Made by a program: the position numbers and the translations under genes. Source: Auraticoccus monumenti (GTDB taxonomy: Bacteria; Actinomycetota; Actinomycetes; Propionibacteriales; Propionibacteriaceae). Taken from it: 64,000 bases of DNA. Where the stretch lies: positions 496,001 to 560,000 of the forward strand of contig NZ_LT629688.1 in the NCBI RefSeq assembly GCF_900101785.1. The letters run 5' to 3'. Below are positions 34,617 to 43,248 of the stretch, piece by piece; position 1 is the stretch's first letter, and each line of letters begins with the position of its first letter. Under the pieces are notes generated by a model that did not search any database, was not told the DNA's origin, and saw nothing but the letters and a program-made list of their open reading frames with translations.

Positions 34617-37442
34617 GTGCCCACCGACGCCTACCCGCTGATCGGCCGGGACGCGCAGCTGGCCGCCCTCACCGGCGAGTGGGAGGCGGCCGCCACCGGC
34701 GCCCGGCTGGTCCTGCTGGGGGCCGACGCCGGCGGCGGCAAGACCACCGTGGTAGCCGAGCTGGTCAGCCGGTTGGGCGACCGTGCCCAGGTGCTGGTCG
34801 GGCACGCGGTCCCGCTGGGGGGCGAGGGCCTGGCCTACGTGCCGGTCTCGCGGGTGTTGCGCGGGCTGACCGCCACCGTCGGCACCGAAACCGTCGCGGA
34901 CTGGGCCGGCGCCGGCGCCGACACCCTGGGCACCGTCCTCCCCGAGCTCGGCCGGGGCCGGGAGCTCGAGCACGACCGGCTGCGGCTGTTCGAGGCGGTC
35001 ACCCGGGTGCTGGAGCGGGCGGCCGCCGAGCATCCCCTGCTGGTGGTGCTGGAGGACCTGCACTGGGCCGACGAGGGCACCCGGCAGCTGGTCCGGTTCG
35101 CGGTGCAGGCCCTGGGCGGGGCGCCGGTGCTGCTGGTGCTCACCTACCGCACCGACGAGCTGCACCGACGTCACCCGCTGCGCCCGTTCCTGGCCGAGCT
35201 GCAGCGGCTCGCGGTGGTGAGCCGGGTGGACCTGCCGCGGCTGGACCGCTTCGAGGTGCAGGCGATGGCCGCCTCCCGCCTCGGCCGCCAGCCCAGCGCG
35301 GAGCTGGTCGAGCGGCTGCACGAGCGGAGCGAGGGCGTCCCCTACTTCGTGGCCGAGCTGACCCAGGCCCTCTCCGGGGACTGCGTCGAGCTTCCCGACA
35401 CCCTGCGGGACGCCCTGCTGGTGCGGATCGGGCGGATGAGCGAGCCCGCCCAGGCCCTGGTCCGGCTGATGTCGACGGCCGGGACGTCGATCAGCCACGC
35501 CCTGCTCCACGAGGTGGCCGCGGCCGACGCCGACGACGCCCGCACCGACGCCCTGCTCCGGGAGGCCGTGGACGCCGGTGTGCTCAGCACCACCGAGGAC
35601 GGCTACCTGTTCCGGCACGCCCTGCTGCGGGAGGTGCTGCACGAGGACCTGCTGCCCGGCGAGCACGCCCGCACCCACATCCGCTTCGCCGAGGTCCTGA
35701 CGGCGCGTCCTGACCTGGGCGTCGTCGGGGCGGAGACCGAGCTGGCCCACCACTGGTACGCCGGCCACGACCTGCCGCGCGCCTTCGACGCCGCCCTGGC
35801 CGCGGCCCGCACGGCGAGCAGCCCCTACGAGCGGCTGGCCATGCTGGAGCGGGTGCTGGAGCTGTGGGACCGGGTCGACCACGAGGGCACCGGCTCGCGC
35901 GCCGACGTGCTGGAGCAGGCCGCCACCCTGGCCCGCCGGGTGGGTGACGCCCGACGCGGGCTGCCGCTGGTCGAGGCGGCCCTGGCCGAGACCGACCCCG
36001 CCACCCAGCCGCTGGTGGCCGCCTGCCGGCTGGTCCTCAAGGGGTACCTGCAGGGCCTCAGCACCGACGACCTCTTCCGCAGCTACCTGGACGCCATCGC
36101 CACCACCTCCGAGGCGGTCCGGCTGACCGACCCCTTCGGCGCCACCGAGGAGCGGGCGCGAGCGCTGGACGCCCTCTCCACCCAGCTGATGCTGACCGGG
36201 AACCTGGCCCCGGCGCTGGAGACCGCCCGCGAGGCCGAGCGGACGGCGGTGGCGATCGGCCACGACGAGATGCAGGCCAGTGCGGTCAACACCACCGGGT
36301 GCGTGCTGGTCTCCCAGGGCGAGGAGGAGGAGGGGCTGGCCACGCTCCGACGCTCCGCCCCGCTGAGCGCCAGGAACCCCTGGATGGAGGTCCGCTACCA
36401 CGTCAACATGTCCGACGCCCTCCTCACCGCCGGGCAGGCGGCGGAGTCGCTGGAGGTGGCCGGCCGGGGCGTCGAGCTGGCCCGCGCCCAGGGCATCTCC
36501 CGCGCGGTGGGCACCATGCTGGCCGGCAACGCGCTGGAGGCGGCGCTGGAGCTGGGTGACTGGGAGCGGGCCGCGGAGCTGCGGCGGAACGGCGAGGTCT
36601 CGGCCTCGCTCGGCCACCACGCGGTGCACCTGCGGCTGGTCGGTGCCTGGATGGACGTCTGGCAGGGACGCCCCGACGCCGCCCGAGCCGTGCTCGACCT
36701 GCCCGGGCCGACGCCCTCCCCCGCGGGCCGGCTCCCGCAGTACTACCGGATCTGGTGCACCGCCAAGGCCGAGCTGGCCTGGTTCGACGGCGACCCGGCC
36801 CGCGCCTGGGCCGAGCTCGAGCCGCTGCTGGACAACTGCGGGCTGATGAAGCAGCAGGACCGCTGGCGACTCCTCTGCACCGCCGCCCGCAGCGCCGCCG
36901 CCACGGGCGACCCGGGGACGGGGGCCCGTCTGCTCGCCATGGCCGACGGCGTCCGCGACGACGTGGCGGTGGCGGCCTGGGCGCGTCCGCTCCTCGTCGC
37001 CGAGCTCGACGACGAGGCCGGTGCGTGGGCGACGACGGTGGACGCGCTGGCGATGGGACCGGTGCACCTGGGCGCCTACGCGCGCTGGCGATGGGCGTCC
37101 CGGCTGCTGGCCGACCAGCGCCGCGCCGAGGCCGAGACGCCGTGGCGCGACGCCCTGGTGGTGGCGGAGCGGATGGGCCTGGCCCCGCTGCGGCGACGTC
37201 TGCTGGAGCTGGGCCGGCGCGGCGGTCTGGGCACCCAGCCGGCCTCCGGGACGCTCACCCCGCGCGAGACCGAGGTGCTGCGGCTGGTGGCCGAGGGGCG
37301 GAGCAACGGCGAGATCGCCGGCGAGCTGTTCATCAGCGTCAAGACGGTCAGCGTGCACGTCTCCAACGTGCTGGCCAAGCTGTCTGCGTCCTCCCGCGGG
37401 GAGGCCGCCGCCGTGGCCCGTCGCCGCGGGCTGCTCGACTGA
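34617..37442 (+). CDS. Large ATP-binding LuxR-family regulator (LAL/MalT-like)
   Basis: 941 residues. AAA/NTPase module: PLIGRDAQLAAL, Walker A GADAGGGKTT at 35-44, Walker B LLVVLEDLHWADEG near 142-155. A long TPR-like helical middle follows, then a C-terminal LuxR HTH (LTPRETEVLRLVAEGRSN and EIAGELFISVKTVSVHVSNVL). Such LAL regulators respond to sugars or secondary-metabolite cues and activate nearby genes. The start is uncertain: GTG 34617 has CAGGAT exactly 6 nt upstream, as at 41185; the earlier GTG 34563 overlaps the small ORF's stop by 4 bp. Confidence 0.88.
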   Translation: MPTDAYPLIGRDAQLAALTGEWEAAATGARLVLLGADAGGGKTTVVAELVSRLGDRAQVLVGHAVPLGGEGLAYVPVSRVLRGLTATVGTETVADWAGAGADTLGTVLPELGRGRELEHDRLRLFEAVTRVLERAAAEHPLLVVLEDLHWADEGTRQLVRFAVQALGGAPVLLVLTYRTDELHRRHPLRPFLAELQRLAVVSRVDLPRLDRFEVQAMAASRLGRQPSAELVERLHERSEGVPYFVAELTQALSGDCVELPDTLRDALLVRIGRMSEPAQALVRLMSTAGTSISHALLHEVAAADADDARTDALLREAVDAGVLSTTEDGYLFRHALLREVLHEDLLPGEHARTHIRFAEVLTARPDLGVVGAETELAHHWYAGHDLPRAFDAALAAARTASSPYERLAMLERVLELWDRVDHEGTGSRADVLEQAATLARRVGDARRGLPLVEAALAETDPATQPLVAACRLVLKGYLQGLSTDDLFRSYLDAIATTSEAVRLTDPFGATEERARALDALSTQLMLTGNLAPALETAREAERTAVAIGHDEMQASAVNTTGCVLVSQGEEEEGLATLRRSAPLSARNPWMEVRYHVNMSDALLTAGQAAESLEVAGRGVELARAQGISRAVGTMLAGNALEAALELGDWERAAELRRNGEVSASLGHHAVHLRLVGAWMDVWQGRPDAARAVLDLPGPTPSPAGRLPQYYRIWCTAKAELAWFDGDPARAWAELEPLLDNCGLMKQQDRWRLLCTAARSAAATGDPGTGARLLAMADGVRDDVAVAAWARPLLVAELDDEAGAWATTVDALAMGPVHLGAYARWRWASRLLADQRRAEAETPWRDALVVAERMGLAPLRRRLLELGRRGGLGTQPASGTLTPRETEVLRLVAEGRSNGEIAGELFISVKTVSVHVSNVLAKLSASSRGEAAAVARRRGLLD

Positions 37443-37683
37443 CCCGGTCGAACCGCGGCGAGCGGGCCCGTCACGGTGGGGTGAGTCCGTCGGCGCGTCG
37501 TGGACGTCGGCCGTCGGCCGTCGGTCCGCGAGGAGGCTGCCCGGAGCGACCGCGGTCCACCGCCAGCCCGGGGCCCGGCCCGGCGAAGGGCGCCCGACGA
37601 CGGCTCGGTCCACCGCGGGAGCGGGCCCGGCGCCGCACCCCCCGAGACCTCCCTGTGAACCGCTGGACGTGGACAGTGTGCGC

Positions 37684-38004
37684 ATGACGTCCTACCACCA
37701 GGCTCCGCCGTCCCAGCTGCGCTTCCCGGACAGCTACCGCGCAGCGCTGCGCGTCGCGACCGCCATCGCCGTGATCAAGTGGATCCTGATCGCGCTCATC
37801 GTGATGGGCCAGCTCGGCGGGGCCGCCTACGTCCTCGCGACCTCCGAGGGCAGCGACGTCGACAGCGGCCTGATCCTGCTGGGCATCGTGCTGTCCTTCG
37901 TCGTGCTCGTCCTCGCCGTGGTGCTGGTCTGGGTGCTGTTCGGGTGGTTCGAGCACGTGCTCCGTGTCCTGGTCTCCATCGCCGACCACACCCGCGCCGG
38001 CTGA
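37684..38004 (+). CDS. Small two-helix membrane protein, unknown function
   Basis: 106 residues. Helix 1 about residues 26-52 (IAVIKWILIALIVMGQLGGAAYVL), helix 2 about 61-90 (LILLGIVLSFVVLVLAVVLVWVLFGWF), with a short cytoplasmic N-terminus ending FPDSYRAALRVATA. No family recognised. ATG 37684 could be used leaderlessly (GACAGT is 6 nt upstream); GTG 37678 is an alternative. Confidence 0.7.
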   Translation: MTSYHQAPPSQLRFPDSYRAALRVATAIAVIKWILIALIVMGQLGGAAYVLATSEGSDVDSGLILLGIVLSFVVLVLAVVLVWVLFGWFEHVLRVLVSIADHTRAG

Positions 38005-38173
38005 ACCCGAGGCCTCCCGACCCGTGACCTCGGCCGGGGTCTCGGGGTAGCGTCGACCCCACCCCCGCGCCGCCGCCGGTGCAACCCCGCTCCGGAGTCG
38101 ACGTGCCACCCAGCACCCGAGCCGGCGTGCCACCCAGCACCGAGCCGGCGACGCCTTCCACCCCGGAGGACCC

Positions 38174-39907
38174 ATGAACCGAGCGACCCGCCTGCTGGCC
38201 TGTACCGCAGCCCTGGCCGTCTGCACCACCCTCAGCCTCGCCCCGGACGCCCGCGCCGACGACGGCGGACTCGCCTTCGACGACCCGCAGCCCGGCTTCG
38301 CCCCGGCGGAGACCGTGCTCGGGGAGGCCGAGCCGGAGGACGTCGGGCTGGACGGGGCGCGTCTGGACCTGGCCTGGGAGGAGGTGCGCTCCTTCACCGA
38401 ACCGCAGGGCGAGGCGCGTCCGCGATTCCCCGGAGGGGTCCTGACGTACGCCCACGACGGCCAGGTGGTGCTGCAGGAGGCGACCGGCTTCTCCCGCCGC
38501 TACGCCGACGGCCAGGGCACCGACCTGCCCCGCGAGGAGTGGATCGAGACCCGGACCGACACCATCTACGACCTGGCCTCGGTGTCGAAGCTGTTCACCT
38601 CCATCGTGGTGATGCAGCAGGTGGAGGCCGGACGGCTGGCCCTCGACGCCCCGGTGGCGTCCTACGTCCCGGAGTTCGCGGAGAACGGCAAGGGCGCGAT
38701 CACGGTGCGCCAGCTGCTCACCCACACCTCCGGCTTCCCGGCCTTCCTGCCGCTGTGGCGCACCTTCCCCGACCCGGCCTCGCGGATGCAGGGGGCCCTG
38801 ACCGCGAAGCTGGTCAACGAGCCCGGCAGCACCTACCTCTACAGCGACCTCAACCTGATCGCGCTGGGCGAGGCGGCGGCCCGGGTCAGCGGGCAGCCGC
38901 TGGACGCGCTGGTGGCCGGCGGCATCACCGAGCCGCTGGGGATGACCGACACCGGCTACAACCCCGACCCGTCGCTGCGCCCGCGGGTCGCCGCGACCGA
39001 GGAGCAGACCACCCCGCCGCGCGGCGTCGTCTGGGGTGAGGTCCACGACGAGAACGCCTGGTCCTTCGGCGGGGTCGCCGGGCACGCCGGGGTGTTCTCC
39101 ACCGCCGACGACGTGGCGGTCCTGGCCCAGACCATGCTCAACGGCGGCGTCTACGACGGGGCGCGGATCCTCAGCGAGACCTCCGTGCAGCAGATGATCA
39201 CCAACGAGACCGCGCAGTTCCCCGACGACGCCCACGGCCTCGGGTTCGAGCTCGAGCAGCGCTGGTACATGGGCGGTCTCGCCTCACCGCGGACGGCCGG
39301 CCACACCGGCTACACCGGCACCTCGCTGGTGATCGACTTCTCCTCGCGCTCCTTCGCGATCCTGCTCACCAACCGGGTGCACCCCAGCCGCAGCTGGGGC
39401 AGCGTGAACCCGGCGCGGGTGGCTGCCGCCCAGGGGCTGGCCGAGGCGCTGCCCGTCCGTCCCCGCAGCGGTGCGGACGCATGGTTCTCCGGCACCGGCG
39501 CGGGCCTGGACTCCTCTCTGGACTGGTCCACCCCGGTCCCGGTGGGCGGCGCCCGGCTGCACTTCGAGACGTTCGTCGACACCGAGTCCACCGACCTGCT
39601 GCACCTGGAGGTGTCCACCGACCGCGGCACCACCTGGGAGGCGCTGCCCTGGTCCGTCGACGGGGTGCCGGTGACCGGCGGGTACGCGGTCAGCGGGCTG
39701 CGGCAGTGGCAGCACGCCACCGCCGACGTCCCCGCCGGTCGGGTGGTGCTGCGCTGGCGCTACACCAGCGACAGCAGCCTGTCCGGACGAGGGATCTACC
39801 TCGACGACATCCACCTCGCCACGGCGCGGGGCACGGTGGCCAGCGCCGAGCGCTCCCCGGCCCGGCTGGACACCCGCGGCGGCAGCTGGACCCTGGCGAG
39901 CCGCTGA
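38174..39907 (+). CDS. Secreted serine beta-lactamase-like hydrolase (class C/DD-peptidase fold)
   Basis: 577 residues. Sec signal peptide at 1-30 (RLLACTAALAVCTTLSLAPDARA). SxxK in LASVSKLF (Ser about 140), YxN-equivalent YSDLNLIALGE and a third motif GHTGYTGTS fit the beta-lactamase/transpeptidase superfamily (esterases, D-aminopeptidases, PBP4*-like). The C-terminal ~130 residues form an extra beta-rich domain with WEALPWSVDGVPV and a concanavalin-like ending, perhaps binding the wall or a polysaccharide. GGAGGA precedes the ATG. The actual substrate is unknown. Confidence 0.85.
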   Translation: MNRATRLLACTAALAVCTTLSLAPDARADDGGLAFDDPQPGFAPAETVLGEAEPEDVGLDGARLDLAWEEVRSFTEPQGEARPRFPGGVLTYAHDGQVVLQEATGFSRRYADGQGTDLPREEWIETRTDTIYDLASVSKLFTSIVVMQQVEAGRLALDAPVASYVPEFAENGKGAITVRQLLTHTSGFPAFLPLWRTFPDPASRMQGALTAKLVNEPGSTYLYSDLNLIALGEAAARVSGQPLDALVAGGITEPLGMTDTGYNPDPSLRPRVAATEEQTTPPRGVVWGEVHDENAWSFGGVAGHAGVFSTADDVAVLAQTMLNGGVYDGARILSETSVQQMITNETAQFPDDAHGLGFELEQRWYMGGLASPRTAGHTGYTGTSLVIDFSSRSFAILLTNRVHPSRSWGSVNPARVAAAQGLAEALPVRPRSGADAWFSGTGAGLDSSLDWSTPVPVGGARLHFETFVDTESTDLLHLEVSTDRGTTWEALPWSVDGVPVTGGYAVSGLRQWQHATADVPAGRVVLRWRYTSDSSLSGRGIYLDDIHLATARGTVASAERSPARLDTRGGSWTLASR

Positions 39908-40415
39908 CGCCGGCCGGCAGCACCGGTCAGGGCCCCGGCGGGATCGACGGCGCACGGCCGGTCGGGGTCGGAGCGGCATCGGCGCTCGGCACCGGTGAGC
40001 CGCGCGCCATCAGCAGGGCGCTCGTCCCGGTGATCGGGGCGCGTGGACCGGTTGGGAGGCCGGTCGCGCCCTGACCGGTCGGCTCGGGTCGAGTGCCGCG
40101 GCAAGGGCCTGGCGAGCCGATGGCTGCCCACCGCTCAGTGGGCGTCGAGTGCCGCGGCAAGAGCCTGGCGGGGCCGATGCTGCCGGCCGGTCAGTGCGGG
40201 TCGAGTGCCGCGGCAAGGGCCGGAGCGAGGTCGGTGGCGCCCCGGCTGATCAGCGCGGGCCCGCCCCAGCGGCAGCAGGGGCGGGGCCGACGGCGCCGAC
40301 CGCTCAGCGCGGGTCCAGCTGCGCGGCGAGGGGAGGCGAGGTCGTGGTGCCCGGCCGGTCAGCGCGGGTCCCAGCCCCAGCGGGAGCCGGGGGCGGGGCT
40401 GACGGCGCCCACCGC
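39908..40415. other. 508-bp intergenic region filled mainly by gene-end repeats
   Basis: After the hydrolase stop there are about 160 bp without features, then the tandem array of copies of the DUF2470 gene end at 40075-40415. No gene is visible. Confidence 0.6.
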
Positions 40416-40455
40416 TCAGTGCGGGTCGAGCGCCGCGGCGAGGGCCGAGGCGAGT
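40075..40455. repeat. Tandem duplication of the DUF2470 gene 3' end
   Basis: Seven related units, counting the real gene end. On the plus strand each has TCA (the reverse-strand stop) followed by GYGCGGGTCGAG-type and CGCGGCAAGGGC-type sequence. Stop positions are 40416 (real), 40359, 40304, 40250, 40191, 40135 and a mutated one at 40079, giving periods of 54-59 bp. Units nearest 40135-40191 are most like the true gene end. Confidence 0.85.
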
Positions 40456-41096
40456 TCGCCGGGCGTCCGGACGGGCACGGCGAAGGGGACGCGGCGACGG
40501 TGCGAGCCGAGGTCGTCCAGCCACTGCAGCGTGCAGCCCTCCCGGTCGACCCCGGCGAGGCTCGCGGCCAGCAGGGACCCCGGCGGACGATCCAGCAGGA
40601 CGGCCACCGACTGCAGCAGCTCGGGTCCGTGCACCTCGTTGGCGTGCTCGGTCGTGCGCTGCAGGTGCCCGCGGTTGAGCGCCAGCCGTGGGTCGGAGAA
40701 GCGGGCCAGGTCGACCTCGTGGGCGCGCTCGCCGTCCAGCAGGGTGATCCGCTCGAGCGGTAGCCTGACCGTGCGGTGCCGTGCGGGACAGCAGGTGCAG
40801 CTCTCGACGCCGGCCGCCCGCAGCCGTCCCGCCAGCACCAGGACCAGCCGCCGGTCCCGGTCGACCGGACGTCCGAGCCCGCTGGTCACCGTCATCTCCC
40901 CCACCGCCTGACCGAGTGCGGCGAGCGCCAGGTCGGAGTCCTCGGGGAAGGTCAGGACCGGTGTGCCGCGCAGGTCGCAGCGGGCGTCGCAGTCCGCGCC
41001 GGCGGCCGAGCCGACCCCGTCCACGACGAGGGTGACGTCGCGCGCGCAGGCCAGCACGCTGCGTGCGTCGTCAGCCAGATCCGTCCGGATGTCCAT
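40416..41096 (-). CDS. DUF2470-domain protein, haem/iron-utilisation related
   Basis: 226 residues. The C-terminal DUF2470 domain (about 135-220) reads LALNRGHLQRTTEHANEVHGPELLQSV and AASLAGVDREGCTLQWLDD, as in the HugZ/HutZ-associated haem oxygenase-like proteins. The N-terminal half is a degenerate split-barrel PPOX-like domain with CTCCPARHR. ATG 41096 was chosen because GGGAG sits 5 nt upstream; an ATG at 41111 is also in frame. An iron-box palindrome 13 bp upstream implies induction under iron limitation. The 3' end is duplicated in tandem downstream. Confidence 0.82.
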   Translation of the reverse strand: MDIRTDLADDARSVLACARDVTLVVDGVGSAAGADCDARCDLRGTPVLTFPEDSDLALAALGQAVGEMTVTSGLGRPVDRDRRLVLVLAGRLRAAGVESCTCCPARHRTVRLPLERITLLDGERAHEVDLARFSDPRLALNRGHLQRTTEHANEVHGPELLQSVAVLLDRPPGSLLAASLAGVDREGCTLQWLDDLGSHRRRVPFAVPVRTPGELASALAAALDPH

Positions 41097-41109
41097 CACC
41101 ACTCCCCAC

Positions 41110-41128
41110 ATAGGTGAGGCTCACCTTA
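41110..41128. promoter_or_regulatory. DtxR/IdeR iron box
   Basis: ATAGGTGAGGCTCACCTTA is a 19-bp near-palindrome matching the DtxR/IdeR consensus TTAGGTTAGGCTAACCTAA at most positions. It lies just upstream of the DUF2470 gene, across the expected -10 region, and 57 bp before the divergent epimerase start. Confidence 0.85.
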
Positions 41129-41184
41129 CTTGGGTGGAGTGCCTCCGTGGATGGGGTCCACCCCTCGGCTGACAGGATGACCTC

Positions 41185-42177
41185 ATGGCCTCCCCCCGTG
41201 CCGTCGTCGCCGGAGCCTCGGGCTTCATCGGCTCCCACCTCGTCGCCGACCTCGCCTCGCGCGGGTACGCCGTCAGCCGCATCGGCCGGCGCGGACCCGA
41301 CGCCTCCTGGGACTCCCCCGCGGACGTGGCGCGCCTGGTGGACGGCGCCGACCTGCTGGTCAACCTGGCCGGCCGCAGCGTCGGGTGCCGCTACACCGAC
41401 CGCAACCGCGACGAGATCCTGCGCTCCCGCACCGAGACCACCACCGCCCTGCACCGGGCGGTCAGCGGGGCGTCCGCACCACCGCGGCTGTGGCTGAACG
41501 CCAGCACGGGCACCATCTACCGCCACGCCACCGACCGACCGCAGACCGAGCGCGACGGCGAGCTGGGCCGCGGGTTCTCCGTCGACGTGGCGCGCACCTG
41601 GGAGGAGGTCCTCCTCGCCGGTGACCTGCCGGGCACCCGCCGGGTCGCGCTGCGGATGACCATCGTGCTCGGCGACGGTCCCGCACTGGGCATGCTCGCC
41701 CGCGCCGCCCGGTTCGGGCTGGGCGGGCCGCAGCTGGACGGCCGCTGGTTCACCCACCGGCGTTACCGCGGCATCGGCCCACACCCGACGCAGCCCGCTC
41801 CCACCGATCACCGGACCCGCGGCGCCCAGCGCTTCAGCTGGATCCACGTGGACGACCTGGTCCGGGGGGTCCGGTTCATCGACGAGCACCCCGAGCTGGA
41901 GGGACCGGTCAACCTGGCCGCCCCGGGGGCCGCCACCAACCGGTCCTTCATGGCCGCGCTGCGCCGTGCCGTCGGTGCCCCGATCGGGTTGCCCGCGCCG
42001 CGCTGGCTGCTCGAGCCGGGGATGCTGGTGCTGCGCCAGGAGTCCGAGCTGGTCCTCAAGAGCCGGTGGGTGGCCCCGCAGAAGCTGACCGAGGCCGGCT
42101 TCACCTGGGACCACCCGGACCTTGACGAGGCCGTCACCGCCATCCTCGGCAGCCGCCGCTCCGGCCGCACGTCCTGA
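41185..42177 (+). CDS. TIGR01777-family epimerase (SDR39U1-like NAD(P)-dependent protein)
   Basis: 330 residues. Dinucleotide loop VVAGASGFIGSHLV (7-20), NLAGRSVGCRYTDRNRDEIL (the TIGR01777 hallmark, with CRYT-x5-EI), STGTIYRHATD in place of the SDR Ser-Tyr region and SWIHVDDLVRGVRFI. Distantly related members (SulA/YfcH) have been tied to cell division, but function here is open. ATG 41185 has CAGGAT 6 nt upstream. It is divergent from the iron-controlled gene and might share that control. Confidence 0.88.
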   Translation: MASPRAVVAGASGFIGSHLVADLASRGYAVSRIGRRGPDASWDSPADVARLVDGADLLVNLAGRSVGCRYTDRNRDEILRSRTETTTALHRAVSGASAPPRLWLNASTGTIYRHATDRPQTERDGELGRGFSVDVARTWEEVLLAGDLPGTRRVALRMTIVLGDGPALGMLARAARFGLGGPQLDGRWFTHRRYRGIGPHPTQPAPTDHRTRGAQRFSWIHVDDLVRGVRFIDEHPELEGPVNLAAPGAATNRSFMAALRRAVGAPIGLPAPRWLLEPGMLVLRQESELVLKSRWVAPQKLTEAGFTWDHPDLDEAVTAILGSRRSGRTS

Positions 42178-42291
42178 GCCAGGGCCCCCACCACCGCTGA
42201 CACGTCGCCACCGCCTGTCGGCGCCGGGTCGGTGGCCGATCGCCTCCTGACTCCCAGGCACCGCAACCCGAGGCACCAGGCCAGGGGAGGC

Positions 42292-42349
42292 GCAGAACCG
42301 GTGGCGTCGCCCCTACGGCCGGGCCATCCGGCTGAACGACCGGTTCTGC
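42292..42349. repeat. Dispersed hairpin family 2, partial copy
   Basis: GCAGAACCGG (42292-42301) pairs with CCGGTTCTGC (42340-42349). The right side reads GCTGAACGACCGGTTCTGC, close to the family consensus GCTGAGCGACCGGTTCTGC. Confidence 0.6.
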
Positions 42350-42457
42350 TGGCAAGTAGCGAGGACGCCCCTACAACGCAGACCCTCGGCGACGTGGCTC
42401 CTCACCGCGGGGAGGAGCACGAGGCCACCTCGAACCCCACCTCGAGCGCGGGCTGGT

Positions 42458-42526
42458 GCACAACCGGTCCCTCAGCACACCCCTCCACCACATCGGTCAG
42501 AGACGTCGGCTGAGCGACCGGTTCTG
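42458..42526. repeat. Dispersed hairpin family 2, copy A
   Basis: Left arm GCACAACCGGTCCCTCAGC, right arm GCTGAGCGACCGGTTCTGC, 17 of 19 positions paired, 31-nt loop. The right arm is preceded by AGACGTCG, also conserved in the other copies. Confidence 0.75.
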
Positions 42527-42761
42527 CTCACCACCCGTGGTCACCGTGCGGCGCAGGACGTCCTCGACGCACCGCACGACACAACCGGTCACCCAGCCCG
42601 ACGGCATCGCCCCTACGGCCGGGCCATCCGGCTGAGCGCCCGGTTCTGCTGGCAAGTAGCGAGGACGGCCCCCTACAGCGCATGACTCTCGGCGACGTGG
42701 TTCCTCACCGCGGGGAGGGGCACGAGGCCACCTCCAACCCCGACCTCGAGCGCAACCAGGT

Positions 42762-42831
42762 GCACAACCGGTCCCTCAGCACACCCCTCCGCCACATTCG
42801 TCAGACACGTCCGCTCAGCGACCGGTTCTGC
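42762..42831. repeat. Dispersed hairpin family 2, copy B
   Basis: Same left arm as copy A (GCACAACCGGTCCCTCAGC) with right arm GCTCAGCGACCGGTTCTGC; lies in the second ~300-bp unit. Confidence 0.75.
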
Positions 42832-43045
42832 TCACCACCCGTGGTCACCGTGCGGCGCAGGACGTCCTCGACCCCGCCGCACGACGCAAACGGTCGCCCA
42901 CCCGACGGCGTCGCCCCTGCGGCCGGACCACCCGGCTGGGCGACCGGCTCTGCATGGCGAGCGAGACGCGACCCGGGCCGGCGCAGCACCGGGCGACTCC
43001 GGCTCGACCATCCGTGCCGGGGCCGAGCGCACGCCGCACGCGGCA

Positions 43046-43240
43046 CGGCGCAGGCGGTCAGGCGCGGAGGCGGTCAGGCGCGGAGGCGGTCAAGGCGGGC
43101 AGGCGGTCAGGCGCGGAGGCGGTAAGGCAGGTAGGTGGGTAGGCAGGCAGGCCGGCAGGTGGGTAGGCAGGTAGGCAGGCAGGCCGGCAGGTGGGTAGGC
43201 AGGTAGGCAAGCGATCAGGCAGGCGGGCAAACGGTCAGGG
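43046..43240. repeat. Short-period repeat block after the LysR-like gene
   Basis: Units of GGCGGTCAGGCGCGGA near 43050-43110, then an exact 32-bp repeat in two copies (43142-43173, 43174-43205) made of GGCAGGCAGGCCGGCAGGTG and GGTAGGCAGGTA-like steps. On the minus strand several units begin with TGA, like the end of the adjacent gene. Confidence 0.75.
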
Positions 43241-43248
43241 GCAGGCGA

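Larger units (their letters stand above)
42307..42955. repeat. ~300-bp tandem repeat, two full units and part of a third
   Basis: The sequence TCGCCCCTACGGCCGGGCCA starts at 42307 and again exactly 300 bp later at 42607; a diverged third start is at 42911. Long stretches, such as the block around CAAGTAGCGAGGACG and CACCACCCGTGGTCACCGTG, are nearly identical between the two full units. Confidence 0.88.
42178..43248. other. 1,071-bp gene-free repeat region
   Basis: Comprises two copies (plus part of a third) of a ~300-bp tandem repeat at 42307-42955, hairpin units of dispersed family 2 inside them, and short GGCAGGTA-type repeats from 43040 to 43248. No supported coding sequence; open frames simply mirror the repeat. 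Confidence 0.7.

Noticed and set aside
41173-41184. Second iron box at the epimerase
   Set aside because: No further palindrome of DtxR type is present near the epimerase start; only the one at 41110-41128 qualifies.
42682-43125. 147-codon open frame in the repeat region
   Set aside because: It runs through the tandem repeat, its first part is repeated in a neighbouring frame 300 bp upstream, and it ends in repetitive Gly/Arg; not a gene.
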